In this document: positions 17,802 through 25,036 of the stretch, piece by piece | Position numbering within the stretch: the stretch's first letter is position 1 | How the letters are laid out: every line of letters starts with the position of its first letter | Origin: Planococcus sp. ISL-109 | Lineage (GTDB): Bacteria; Bacillota; Bacilli; Bacillales_A; Planococcaceae | NCBI RefSeq assembly: GCF_018613655.1 | Contig: NZ_JAGGPW010000004.1 | Span: 88,499-152,498, forward strand | DNA length: 64,000 nt | Direction: 5' to 3' | Translations under genes and position numbers: made by a program | The notes under the pieces: generated by a model | What the model saw: only the letters and a program-made list of their open reading frames with translations | Told to the model about the DNA's origin: nothing | Database searches by the model: none

Positions 17802-17855
17802 AGAAATGAGCAGAGGAACGTGGGATAAGAGTTGATTTAAGAGGGGGAAGTGAAA

Positions 17856-18218
17856 ATGGAAACGATGGAGCAATTGCCTCAAAAATCGGTTGGCTATTAT
17901 TTTTTCAGATCCAAAGATGTGCATGTGGAAAATGGATCGGCTTTTCTCACTTTCTTTGTTCGCCTGACAAGAGAAACTTCCTTTAGAAAAGAAGGGAAGG
18001 TACAGACCCAGGTTCAGTCGGTATGGGTGGACGTAGATGATGTGATGTTGGGACACGCATCTGAAAAAGTAAGAGCATTACCGGATTGCAAGCAGCGATA
18101 CGAACTCACACAAAGTGTCTTCTATAGCTTATGTCGTTTATCCAAGAGTTGTCCTGAAGAACTCTTTTACATCACGCCCTATCACCGGAAATCCCCGCAC
18201 AAGGAATTCATTACCTGA
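17856..18218 (+). CDS. Orphan array family B, copy 1
   Basis: A 120-residue protein beginning METMEQLPQKSVGYYFFRSKD. ATG 17856 is preferred over GTG 17850, since GAGGGGG is 7-8 bases before the ATG. Conserved with the copy at 20128: PQKSV-YFF-SKDVH near the start, then TQV--W--DD---HA-EKV and L--LSK-CP-EL--I-PY towards the end. There is no membrane segment and no catalytic motif I recognise. The mix of aromatic and basic residues and the conserved VW-D-DD stretch suggest a small alpha/beta domain. Function unknown; it follows family A and precedes family C. Confidence 0.65.
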   Translation: METMEQLPQKSVGYYFFRSKDVHVENGSAFLTFFVRLTRETSFRKEGKVQTQVQSVWVDVDDVMLGHASEKVRALPDCKQRYELTQSVFYSLCRLSKSCPEELFYITPYHRKSPHKEFIT

Positions 18219-18370
18219 AATCGCATCCTAAACTGCCAAAGCAGGCACAAGCGAAATTTATAGTTAGCTACGTTTTTTTAATCAAATCAGAATTCGGAAT
18301 AATTGCTCTTCTCCCCTGCCAACTATGTGACTAATGAGTGTAAAGAACAATACCGAGGAGGATGAATCAG

Positions 18371-18511
18371 ATGACTACTATTTTAAAGGAAGAAACAACA
18401 ATGGATAACCAAACTAAAAGCTATTTGCAAATGTACGAGGAATATATCAGCGGCTACAAACAATACAAAATGGAAAAAGCTGCGCTGTGCACTAAAACAG
18501 CGAAGGTCTAA
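18371..18511 (+). CDS. Orphan array family C micro-protein, copy 1
   Basis: A 46-residue protein, MTTILKEETTMDNQTKSYLQ and then MYEEYISGYKQYKMEKAAL. GAGGAGG lies 9 bases upstream of the ATG. It shares the motif Y-x-E-[YF]-I-x-G-Y-K-x-Y-K with the micro-proteins at 20607 and 20871, although the flanks differ. The motif is a Tyr/Lys-rich amphipathic helix, suited to binding a partner or nucleic acid. No known family is recognised. Confidence 0.6.
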   Translation: MTTILKEETTMDNQTKSYLQMYEEYISGYKQYKMEKAALCTKTAKV

Positions 18512-18531
18512 CATGTTGAGAAATGACAACA

Positions 18532-18750
18532 ACTTAAAAAACAGTGAACCGAAGATTCGCTATCTCTGATCCAGCTTAGCAGAACATACGCTTTGCACTT
18601 TAGATTGATCGCATGCTCACCAATTAGGACCTGGCGAACATTTGCGGAATGACGAGGAAAGTGGTCAACCGGATGCTGAATGATTTGAAAAAGAGTGGAC
18701 TTTTGACCTTGAGTGAAGAAAAACTCCTTGTTCAAGATAGTGAGCATTAA
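18532..18750 (+). pseudogene. Crp/Fnr-family regulator, C-terminal HTH remnant
   Basis: With in-frame stops, the sequence reads SEPKIRYL and SSLAEHT, then DLANICGMTRKVVNRMLNDL and KKSGLLTLSEEKLLV to TAA at 18750. The DLAN-CG-TR--VNRML-DLKK pattern is the recognition helix region of Crp/Fnr proteins. The effector domain is absent, and TAG and TGA interrupt the frame. It lies between the two halves of the orphan array, 130 bp before a perfect FNR/CRP-type palindrome. Confidence 0.7.
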
Positions 18751-18877
18751 AAGTCAGAAACAAATTGTGAAAACTGCCCGATCTATTGATGCAAAATCGA
18801 TTTGCAGAAGAGCTTGCCTATGAGCATGAGGATGACTTTTTTATCCGAAGTTTTCAATTTTTCAAAAAATCCTCTTG

Positions 18878-18893
18878 TGTGAGAAATGTCACA
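18878..18893. promoter_or_regulatory. Perfect FNR/CRP-type operator
   Basis: TGTGAGAAATGTCACA is a perfect TGTGA-N6-TCACA palindrome, the consensus of Fnr/Crp proteins in Bacillus. A weak -10-like TAGTGT at 18910-18915 lies downstream at a distance fitting activation from about -41.5. The next gene starts at 19152. It could drive the second half of the array in response to oxygen limitation. The pattern is seen directly; the regulation is inference. Confidence 0.6.
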
Positions 18894-19151
18894 GCACAAA
18901 ATACATGGATAGTGTAGGTTTAAAGTAGTAGGTGTAAAGTATTAGGTATATATCTTAATTGTTTGGATATTTACGCGCTTTTTATCTGGGAGATGAAGGT
19001 TCAGAAACCCAGACCCTTTTATCGACTGATCCGGCATTCGCTAAAAAGATTCGTTCAAAAAGCCATTCTGCTTAGCCGAACTTATGTCGATTTATAGAAA
19101 GATGCGCCGATTATCAATTTTGCACAGTTAATAGAGAAAGAAGTGGTCTAA

Positions 19152-19583
19152 GTGGCAGGAACAGATTCATTGGCACAGGCAGCAGCGGAAATAAGCCAGT
19201 TAATGAACACAGAAGTTGAATGGACTTCGGGAATATGGAGTTTCAGGAAGAAACGAGCAGTCAAACTGGAGAACCGCACATCCGGTTTTTGCTGTTCACT
19301 GAATATAGATGTATCCTTTTATGGAATTTTAGAAGGCAGGTCTGCTGTTAACATGGCTGAAGTTTTCCTGCTGCCTGAAGAAGTTCCCATTATCACGTCA
19401 GCGCTCAAACAACAGGCCTTCTTATTTCCGGCAAACTACTTGCAGCAGGTGATGACGCTGGAACATGGATTGTGCTGTCTGGAACTCGAATCGCTTGAAC
19501 CCGCTGAACATTTTGCAGGACGTCTTTATGAGGCGCTGCTGGTTCTTGAACAGCAAGTTCCAGTCATTACAAGAACCTCTTGA
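19152..19583 (+). CDS. Orphan array family A, copy 2 (DUF1259-like)
   Basis: A 143-residue paralogue of the protein at 17403. Aligned stretches include NTEVE near the start, AVN-AEVFLLPEE-P--T-AL-Q in the centre, and MEHG--C--L-S-EP-E-FA-RL-EAL at the end, roughly 35-40 percent identity by eye. The GTG start is preceded only by AAAGAAGTGG, a weak site. Cysteines in SGFCCSLNIDV replace the MCVGWSLDLAV of copy 1. There is no signal peptide. It is the first gene after the FNR-type box. Confidence 0.65.
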   Translation: MAGTDSLAQAAAEISQLMNTEVEWTSGIWSFRKKRAVKLENRTSGFCCSLNIDVSFYGILEGRSAVNMAEVFLLPEEVPIITSALKQQAFLFPANYLQQVMTLEHGLCCLELESLEPAEHFAGRLYEALLVLEQQVPVITRTS

Positions 19584-19736
19584 TTACCCGATGATCTGCA
19601 GCTATGCACTATTGGCCTGCAAGAAAGAGTGCAGATGCTTGTGTTTGAAGAATATGCCGAAAAGAAAAATGTCTGCAAGAGAAGGCGCCTGAACCAGCGA
19701 CTGGATAAGATGATTATGAAACGGGAGGTAACCGAC

Positions 19737-19943
19737 ATGTTAGTAAAAGAAGTGGATTTTAAGCTGCTAGACTTTGTTCAAACTGCCGAGGGAACATGGT
19801 TTTCTATCGGCTTCATGGACAACAAATGCAAGAAAACCCTTTCTAAAAAGACAGCTCGCTCGATGTATGAAAAAGGCCAAATCATAAGGAAATCAGAAAA
19901 AATTGATGGTAGAACTGTATGTGAGAATTTAAACCATTATTAA
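19737..19943 (+). CDS. Orphan array small protein D
   Basis: A 68-residue protein, MLVKEVDFKLLDFVQTAEGT onward, basic and soluble. ATG 19737 is chosen for the ACGGGAGG site 8 bases upstream; the frame stays open to 19629 but without a good site. The piece KKTLSKKTARSMYEKGQIIR is strongly basic and could contact nucleic acid. It has no counterpart in the first half of the array. Function unknown. Confidence 0.55.
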   Translation: MLVKEVDFKLLDFVQTAEGTWFSIGFMDNKCKKTLSKKTARSMYEKGQIIRKSEKIDGRTVCENLNHY

Positions 19944-20127
19944 ATAAGATTGTACAACCATTCCATTCTAACTACCCGCAGACTGCCAGAACCATTGGAT
20001 AGGGAAGCAACAGGAAAAATACCCCCGTCACAACAATGGTTCCAGCAATCCGAAATCAGCTTGCTGGACGGATCGATTTCGTTTTCATAAAGAATCTAAC
20101 TGAAAAAGGGAAAGGAGAATCAAGAAG

Positions 20128-20523
20128 ATGGTGCAAAAACAGTCCATTCCTCAGAAATCAGTCACTTATTTCTTTCTCAAATCCAAAGATGTACACATGG
20201 GAAATGGGTTAACCTCCATTACTTTGTTCGCCAGGCTGGCGCGTGAAATCACTTCTTTCACGGGCCGGGAGAAACAGACGCAAGTTGATACATTTTGGGT
20301 CCAAATCGATGATCTGGGGATGGACCACGCAACTGAAAAAGTGAAGACAATGCCAAATTGCATGGAGAAATACGAGGTGTCTGAACAAGTTTTTCGGCAT
20401 TTACTGCAACTGTCCAAAAGGTGTCCGAACGAACTGTATGGCATTATTCCTTATTACGTGAAGGCCAATCGGGAGATGTTCCTTCCGTGGCAGGAGTTGG
20501 AACAAAGCTTGGAGAATTGCTGA
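20128..20523 (+). CDS. Orphan array family B, copy 2
   Basis: A 131-residue paralogue of the 17856 product. Shared blocks are IPQKSVTYFFLKSKDVHMGN, then REKQTQVDTFWVQIDDL, DHATEKVKTMPNC, and LLQLSKRCPNELYGIIPYY. It has a 15-residue C-terminal extension (FLPWQELEQSLENC) absent from copy 1. AAAGGAGAATCAAGAAG precedes the ATG. Conservation is spread along the whole length, which argues that both copies were recently functional. No family is recognised. Confidence 0.65.
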   Translation: MVQKQSIPQKSVTYFFLKSKDVHMGNGLTSITLFARLAREITSFTGREKQTQVDTFWVQIDDLGMDHATEKVKTMPNCMEKYEVSEQVFRHLLQLSKRCPNELYGIIPYYVKANREMFLPWQELEQSLENC

Positions 20524-20606
20524 ACGGAAGCTGCCGGCAGCTATCAAAAGACAATGATTTATTGCTGAGCCATTCGCGCGGCAATAGGAAAAGGGAGGTG
20601 GACAGA

Positions 20607-20738
20607 ATGGGTGTTGGGGTAAAGAATCCTGTGAAAATGGCGCATGTGAATAAGCGGCGTCTGCAATCGTACAAGGAGTTTATCCGAGGCTATAAACAAT
20701 ACAAAGAAGAGAAAGAAAAAATTCTCAAAGGTATATAG
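20607..20738 (+). CDS. Orphan array family C micro-protein, copy 2
   Basis: A 43-residue basic protein ending YKEFIRGYKQYKEEKEKILK followed by GI. The ATG at 20607 has AAGGGAGG 8 bases upstream, although the frame is open further left. The Y-K-E-F-I-R-G-Y-K-Q-Y-K segment is the shared motif of family C. It follows family B in the same order as in the first half of the array. Confidence 0.55.
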   Translation: MGVGVKNPVKMAHVNKRRLQSYKEFIRGYKQYKEEKEKILKGI

Positions 20739-20870
20739 GCACTGGTTCATAGAATATCTCCTAGATACAGATGTGCGCTTGCTGCACGGAAACTTATGAG
20801 GAATTCAAGTAGTCGGCACAAAAGAAATAAATCCAAGTTCTTAAACAGACGATTCGAGGAGGAATAGCTC

Positions 20871-21035
20871 ATGGAAAAATATCAATCTGCGAAAGTGAAA
20901 GATACATTCAGTTGGAATATGTGCTACTACGAGGAATACATCGCCGGGTACAAATTGTATAAGCAATTGAAGAAAAAATGGGATGCCATTGAAAAAGGGG
21001 AGACCCCAGATGCCATCCGGCAAATACTTGGCTAA
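20871..21035 (+). CDS. Orphan array family C micro-protein, copy 3
   Basis: A 54-residue protein, MEKYQSAKVKDTFSWNMC followed by YYEEYIAGYKLYKQLKKKW and an acidic tail. GAGGAGGAATAGCTC lies directly before the ATG. It holds the family C motif (Y-E-E-Y-I-A-G-Y-K-L-Y-K). Its 3-prime end overlaps the next gene by 26 bases, so the two are translationally linked. Confidence 0.6.
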   Translation: MEKYQSAKVKDTFSWNMCYYEEYIAGYKLYKQLKKKWDAIEKGETPDAIRQILG

Positions 21036-21237
21036 ATTCCGAGGTGAGGATGTCTATACGATGCTGTATCTTTACCACAGCAAAGGCGATTCTTCGGAAA
21101 CTTTGGAGAGCCGATTTTCAATCGGGCAAGAAGCACTTCGAGGTTTTTTGGAAGGACGCTACAGGAGAGAATGCTATGAGAATTACAAAGCAGTTGAGAA
21201 GATGTTTCATAGAACCAGAACAGTTGCCGGGCTTTAG
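21010..21237 (+). CDS. Orphan array small protein E
   Basis: A 75-residue protein, MPSGKYLAKFRGEDVYTMLY onward. ATG 21010 is chosen for the AAAGGGGAG site 8 bases upstream, within the end of the preceding gene. A helix pair around SIGQEALRGFLEGRYRRECY resembles a short helix-turn-helix, and the end ECYENYKAVEKMF recalls the Tyr/Lys pattern of family C. It is basic. No known family is assigned. Confidence 0.55.
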   Translation: MPSGKYLAKFRGEDVYTMLYLYHSKGDSSETLESRFSIGQEALRGFLEGRYRRECYENYKAVEKMFHRTRTVAGL

Positions 21238-21319
21238 AAGGAAGTCCTGCCTTATTTAGTTAGGTGGCATGATGGCGCCTTTCTGCTGGCTGGGTTGTTA
21301 AGTTGCTATTATAGAAAAA

Positions 21320-21376
21320 CACGTGTGTTGATTAACCAATAAATGACAGACCACTCCTGCTGCGCGCAAAATGCTC
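21320..21376. mobile_element. Solo IS4-family terminus (57 bp)
   Basis: CACGTGTGTTGATTAACCA and the following 38 bp match the left end of the IS4-type element at 22241 with few differences, then the similarity stops abruptly. Only the end of an element is left here, in the same orientation as the copies at 22241 and 25011. Confidence 0.8.
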
Positions 21377-21426
21377 GAGTGGAATAGGAGGAATCACTTA
21401 AAAGGACTTTGTGAAGGAGTAAAATA

Positions 21427-22224
21427 ATGAACATAACTTTCTATGGATATAATACGTTTGTAGTCAAATCCAAAGATAAGAAAATTGTTATTGACCCTGG
21501 TGGTGGTCTGTATTTCTTTAAAGGATGGTTGAAAAGTCTTATCCCACTATCGGAATGGGATGACATCACTCATATATTCGTAACACATGGCGATCCAGAT
21601 CATTACTGGTATGCAGACAGGATAGCTGAAAAATCAAGTGCGTCCATTATATGCAACAAAACAATGATACAAGAAATAGACGGTAAACCATTGCTATTAG
21701 GACCCAGGAATAGAGGACTGGCCTTTACTACAGAAGTTGATAATTTACATACTATAGCTCCTTTTGAAACTATAAAGGTGGACGACATGGACATAACCGG
21801 GGTGAAAACCGCTCATGGACCCCTAACTATTAAGCTAGGACCGTTTTCTAAAACACTAAAGCCCGGTCCTAAAGAAAGAATTGGATGGGGTTCTATCGGT
21901 TTTGAAATTCGATTGGACAGCAAAGTGATAATCAATTTAGGTGACACACTTATCCATAGAGAAGAATGGAAAACAATCAATTCCCCAGATATTTTAATGA
22001 CCCCAATAGGTGGCGGAAAAGTACATAACACTATGGATGAAGATGAAGCACTGGAAACAGTTGAAATGATTAAACCTAAATTAGTTATTCCGTGCCACTA
22101 TAACTGCTCTGCTTTCCATAAAAAGAATGCAAATCCTGCTGATGAGATTTATTTTTATGATGAGGTAAGAAAAATGGGGGTTAATTGTGCTCTTTTGGAG
22201 GTCAACGAATCGATTGAAATATGA
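21427..22224 (+). CDS. MBL-fold metallo-hydrolase (UlaG-like)
   Basis: A 265-residue metallo-beta-lactamase-fold hydrolase. The metal motif is THGDPDHYW (His54, Asp58, His59, with Asp56 replacing the usual second His), preceded by the VIDPGG turn. Later ligands are an Asp in NLGDTL (about 180) and a His in PCHYNCSAF (about 222). The family hydrolyses phosphoesters or lactones; UlaG acts on ascorbate lactone phosphate, but the substrate here is unknown. It is AT-rich compared with core genes. It lies between a solo IS4 end and an IS4-type element in direct orientation, suggesting it arrived as cargo. Confidence 0.85.
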   Translation: MNITFYGYNTFVVKSKDKKIVIDPGGGLYFFKGWLKSLIPLSEWDDITHIFVTHGDPDHYWYADRIAEKSSASIICNKTMIQEIDGKPLLLGPRNRGLAFTTEVDNLHTIAPFETIKVDDMDITGVKTAHGPLTIKLGPFSKTLKPGPKERIGWGSIGFEIRLDSKVIINLGDTLIHREEWKTINSPDILMTPIGGGKVHNTMDEDEALETVEMIKPKLVIPCHYNCSAFHKKNANPADEIYFYDEVRKMGVNCALLEVNESIEI

Positions 22225-22240
22225 GTAATTATTATTGGTT

Positions 22241-23198
22241 ATCACGTGTGTTGATTAACCAATAAATGACAGACTGCTCCTGTTGAGCGCAAAATACTCG
22301 TACAGAAATGTCGTCAGGGCATCCAGCCAAATCAAGGACAAGGTGCCAGTCAACAGTGTGCGCTGGGAGGCTAAAAGCGACAAGGCAGGCGTAGGGATGG
22401 TCAACTTTGTTTTTTGATAGAGCCACTGCACCAGCACATAAGTGATCAATGCCGCAAACAGTTGATTATAGACGGCATTGGGCGTTTGGCCGAATAACTT
22501 CGGCACATTCAGGTTCTGTTTGATCCAGCGGAAAAAGGATTCGATGCCCCAAACGCGCTTTGTAGATTTGAGCGCTGGTCTCAGCTGACAGGTTGAGAAG
22601 ATTGGTGACGACCCGAATTTCGTGTCCTTCATGATCCGTGAAAAAGACCATGCGGTGTCGTTTCGTTGAGCGCGATTGAGGCGTTCCCAGCCGGCAGGTG
22701 AAGTCACGGCTAACATTGGACCCTTTCTCTGGCAGGCGCTGCAGCGATTTGATGGTCGACAGTTCCACATTCTCTTTCACTCGGATGACAAAATCCTGGT
22801 GATCCGATACGAACCGGTCAATGCGTTTGATGTTGAAATACGCCCGGTCCTGCACCAGGATAAACCGGCGGTCGGCCAAGCGTTCACCGACCGGTCCATC
22901 GTGTACCAGACCGGTGGTTTCAACCACGTCTAGCGGCATACTGGTTTCGGGTGTATAGTTGACATGAAGCTTGATACCCGATAGTGAGCTTCCGCGCGGT
23001 GTCTTCGTAGCCGATGAGCTCCGTGAGCGTGGCCACTTCTTCATCTGTAATCAACTTTTGAATCAAGTTCGGGAACATGGTATTCTGTTTCATAAGGGAC
23101 ACCTCTTCCTGTAGTTGTTGGTTCGCACTTACAGTCTACAAGAAAGGTGTCTCTTTTTGTATTGATTTGGATTATTCTGGTTAATCAACACGCGTGAT
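22241..23198 (-). mobile_element. IS4-family insertion sequence, internally deleted
   Basis: Bounded by 21-bp inverted ends: ATCACGTGTGTTGATTAACCA at 22241-22261, and TGGTTAATCAACACGCGTGAT at 23178-23198 with one mismatch. The element is about 960 bp, shorter than a usual IS4-type element of about 1.3-1.4 kb. It holds a broken transposase on the minus strand. No clear target duplication was seen. Confidence 0.85.
22255..23102 (-). pseudogene. IS4-family transposase, deleted and frameshifted
   Basis: The N-terminal frame reads MFPNLIQKLITDEEVATLTE then LIGYEDTARK. The sequence then jumps to GIKLHVNYTPETSMPLDVVE in another frame, so roughly 100 residues carrying the first catalytic Asp are missing. 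The middle part (HDGPVGERLADRRFILVQDR, with a catalytic Asp) is present. After another frameshift near 22560 the C-terminal ESFFRWIKQNLNVPKLFGQT with the catalytic Glu follows. Intact relatives have about 380 residues. It cannot transpose itself. Confidence 0.85.
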
Positions 23199-23252
23199 AG
23201 AAAAAAGCAATAAAAAACGGAGAAAAGATCAAAAACTAACAATAAATCCGGA

Positions 23253-23284
23253 GGGACGATGCCAATGTATTGGCATCGTCCCTT
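23253..23284. terminator. Strong stem-loop, terminator-like
   Basis: GGGACGATGCCA and TGGCATCGTCCC form a perfect 12-bp stem with a short loop, followed by TTTCTT. It is not next to a complete gene; it probably belonged to a gene lost when the IS4 element entered. Confidence 0.7.
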
Positions 23285-23440
23285 TCTTGGCTAAATATAA
23301 GCGCTAAATAGATTCTCTGAAAAACAAAGAAACAATCAGTATGCAATAAAATTTTTCTGATTAAATATTTTCAAAAAACAGGTTACATATCGTCATGTTA
23401 TCGGAAGAGTGAGGACGACATAAAATTCTCGCTTTTTTCT

Positions 23441-23650
23441 ATGGAAGTAATTTTTGTGCTATTTGCGGGTGCAGCCGAAATCGTTTATGCCGCAATGATG
23501 CCAAGAACGGATGGATTCACGAAACTGGGACCAAGCTTGTTTTGTGTCTTCTTCATTACGGTCAAGTATGTACTTACTCTCTTTATCCACTCGGACGAGA
23601 TCCCTGTTGGAACCGCTTATGCGGTATGGGTGGGCATTGGCGCTGGCGGA
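23441..23650 (+). pseudogene. SMR family transporter, truncated by an IS3 element
   Basis: The frame starts MEVIFVLFAGAAEIVYAAMM and continues through PVGTAYAVWVGIGA, the first three helices of a small multidrug resistance protein (normally about 105-115 residues). The essential Glu is present in AAEIVY. Beyond 23650 the reading turns into IS3-family sequence on the other strand. It is a close relative of the intact gene at 30378, but with a local frameshift near KYVLTLF. Confidence 0.8.
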
Positions 23651-23812
23651 AGATCGCAGAGATTTTCTTTTTTAATGTCTGTTCTTCATCGGTTTTCTTT
23701 TGTTGATTTACGACCGCAGTCGTCGTTCCGTAATAGAAATTACTGCGGCTGATTCCGAGGACTTTGCACATTGCTGATACCGAATAGCGATCCTGATTCT
23801 TTTGGATAATCT
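23645..23812 (-). pseudogene. IS3-family transposase OrfB, 5-prime fragment
   Basis: The minus frame has the OrfB opening: SVSAMCKVLGISRSNFYYG and then EEQTLKKKISAIFRQ. It stops at the junction with the SMR gene at about 23645. The whole DDE integrase core is absent. Confidence 0.8.
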
Positions 23813-24094
23813 CTATTTTTGTCCCATGATCAGCGCGGTTTGCTTTAAAATATCGACTTCCATCTCCAGTTGTTGAACGCGTTTTTTGTAGTCGATCAAC
23901 TTTTGTTGTTCAGTTGTGCGATTCTCTTTTTCAATGAACGAATCGGAACGATGGGCCTGAGCGATCCAACGATCGAGCGAGGACGAGCCAACGTGATATT
24001 CTCGAATGATTTCCTTTTTGCTTTTGCCGTTTTCGACTAAATCGACCATCTGTTGCTTGAATTCACGCGAAAAAGCGCGACGATCTTGGGGCAT
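23813..24094 (-). CDS. IS3-family transposase OrfA
   Basis: A 93-residue protein with the IS3 OrfA helix-turn-helix (RRAFSREFKQQMVDLVENGK, then KKEIIREYHVGSSSLDRWI) and a C-terminal leucine zipper (about 65-90, LIDYKKRVQQLEMEVDILKQ). It ends near the normal frameshift point to OrfB. It is open, but useless alone because OrfB is truncated. Confidence 0.85.
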   Translation of the reverse strand: MPQDRRAFSREFKQQMVDLVENGKSKKEIIREYHVGSSSLDRWIAQAHRSDSFIEKENRTTEQQKLIDYKKRVQQLEMEVDILKQTALIMGQK

Positions 24095-24177
24095 AATAAG
24101 TACTCCTCTTCGGGGATTGATTTTGTTTTAGCTTACGCCCCCTTCATTTTTCTGTCCAAAAAAGTGTAGCCTATCCA

Positions 24178-24412
24178 ACTTTCCGGCGCAGTTCCACCGG
24201 CTCTTACTCGTCGATTTAATGTACAGTTCACCTCTACTTGGGGACAACAGCGCATTGCATAATGTTAATAAGGTCGTTTTCCCGGCTCCCGATGGGCCAA
24301 CAAGTGTGGTGATTTTACCCTATGGAAAAGAGCCGGTCACTTCCTTCAGGATATGCACATCGCCAATCGAGAAACTGATGTTGTTAAAATATATAGAAGG
24401 TTTATAGTCCAT
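24178..24412 (-). pseudogene. ABC transporter ATP-binding protein, N-terminal fragment
   Basis: Starting at ATG 24412 the frame reads MDYKPSIYFNNISFSIGDVH, ILKEVTGSFP, a TAG stop, then GKITTLVGPSGAGKTTLL with the Walker A motif. It is cut off by the IS3 end at 24177. The stop replaces the usual Lys codon before GKIT. The opening resembles FetA/YjkB-type ATPases, but so short a fragment does not settle the subfamily. Confidence 0.75.
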
Positions 24413-24430
24413 CACCTCTTTCCATACAAC

Positions 24431-24462
24431 AAACAGCACACAATCTCAGCCGTGTGCTGTTT
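24431..24462 (-). terminator. Ferritin terminator
   Basis: AAACAGCACACGG and GTGTGCTGTTT form a stem on the minus strand 14 bases after the ferritin stop, followed by GTTGT. Confidence 0.75.
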
Positions 24463-24475
24463 GATTTCGCCCGTA

Positions 24476-24973
24476 TTATTCTTCCAGTTTTCTTGCAGCA
24501 AACTCGTCGTCCATTTTCAGGAAATACTCGCCGCCTTCTTCGATGCCTTTTAAGCGAATGATAATATCTCGGAACATTTTTTCTTCTTCCATTTGTTCTT
24601 CAATAAACCAATCCAAAAATGATAACGTGGCATGTTCCTGCAGTTCATCCGCCAAGGTTACCAGTGTATATATGTTTGCAGTCACTGACTTCTCCTGCGC
24701 AAGTGAAGCTTCCATGACATCCAGGGCATTTGTATAATGGTTTTTAGGTTCTGTTAACGCCTGGAGTACAGGCTGTTCATTCATCGTCACCAGATATTGA
24801 TAGAATTTCATCGCGTGAACATGTTCTTCTCTTGATTGGATTAAATAGAAATTGGCAAATCCATGGTACCCTTTTCCTGAAAAGTATGACGCCATCGCTG
24901 TGTACGCATGCGCCGCCTGAAGTTCGTTATTGAATTGATCGTTTAACGCTTTTGTCAAATTTGTTGGTAGCAT
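24476..24973 (-). CDS. Non-haem ferritin
   Basis: A 165-residue iron storage protein. ATG 24973 is chosen for the GAGGAGGAATTCAAG site; the frame stays open into the IS4 remnant upstream. Ferroxidase ligands are visible: Glu in FNNELQAAHAYTAMASYF (about 15-32), EEHVHAMKF (about 50), and later Glu in ELQEHATLSFLDWFIEEQMEEE (about 95-130). It matches FtnA-type ferritins that oxidise Fe2+ and store it as a mineral in 24-mers. An IS4-type end lies only 38 bp upstream of the start codon, so its native promoter has been displaced. Confidence 0.92.
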   Translation of the reverse strand: MLPTNLTKALNDQFNNELQAAHAYTAMASYFSGKGYHGFANFYLIQSREEHVHAMKFYQYLVTMNEQPVLQALTEPKNHYTNALDVMEASLAQEKSVTANIYTLVTLADELQEHATLSFLDWFIEEQMEEEKMFRDIIIRLKGIEEGGEYFLKMDDEFAARKLEE

Positions 24974-25003
24974 CTTGAATTCCTCCTCTATCTTATTTAG
25001 ATT

Positions 25004-25036
25004 ATTATAACACGGGGTGTTGATTAACCAATGAAT
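25004..25036 (-). promoter_or_regulatory. Possible hybrid promoter from the IS4 end into ferritin
   Basis: On the minus strand a perfect TATAAT lies about 30 bp before the ferritin start. Sixteen bases upstream, inside the IS terminus, is TTGGTT, a weak -35. The element end may thus supply the -35 box. Confidence 0.4.

Larger units (their letters stand above)
23645..24177 (-). mobile_element. IS3-family insertion sequence, truncated
   Basis: The right end TGGATAGGCTACACTTTTTT (minus strand, from 24177) is a typical IS3-type terminus. The element contains a complete orfA and only the first about 60 codons of orfB, breaking off inside the SMR fragment. The other end is lost. Confidence 0.8.
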
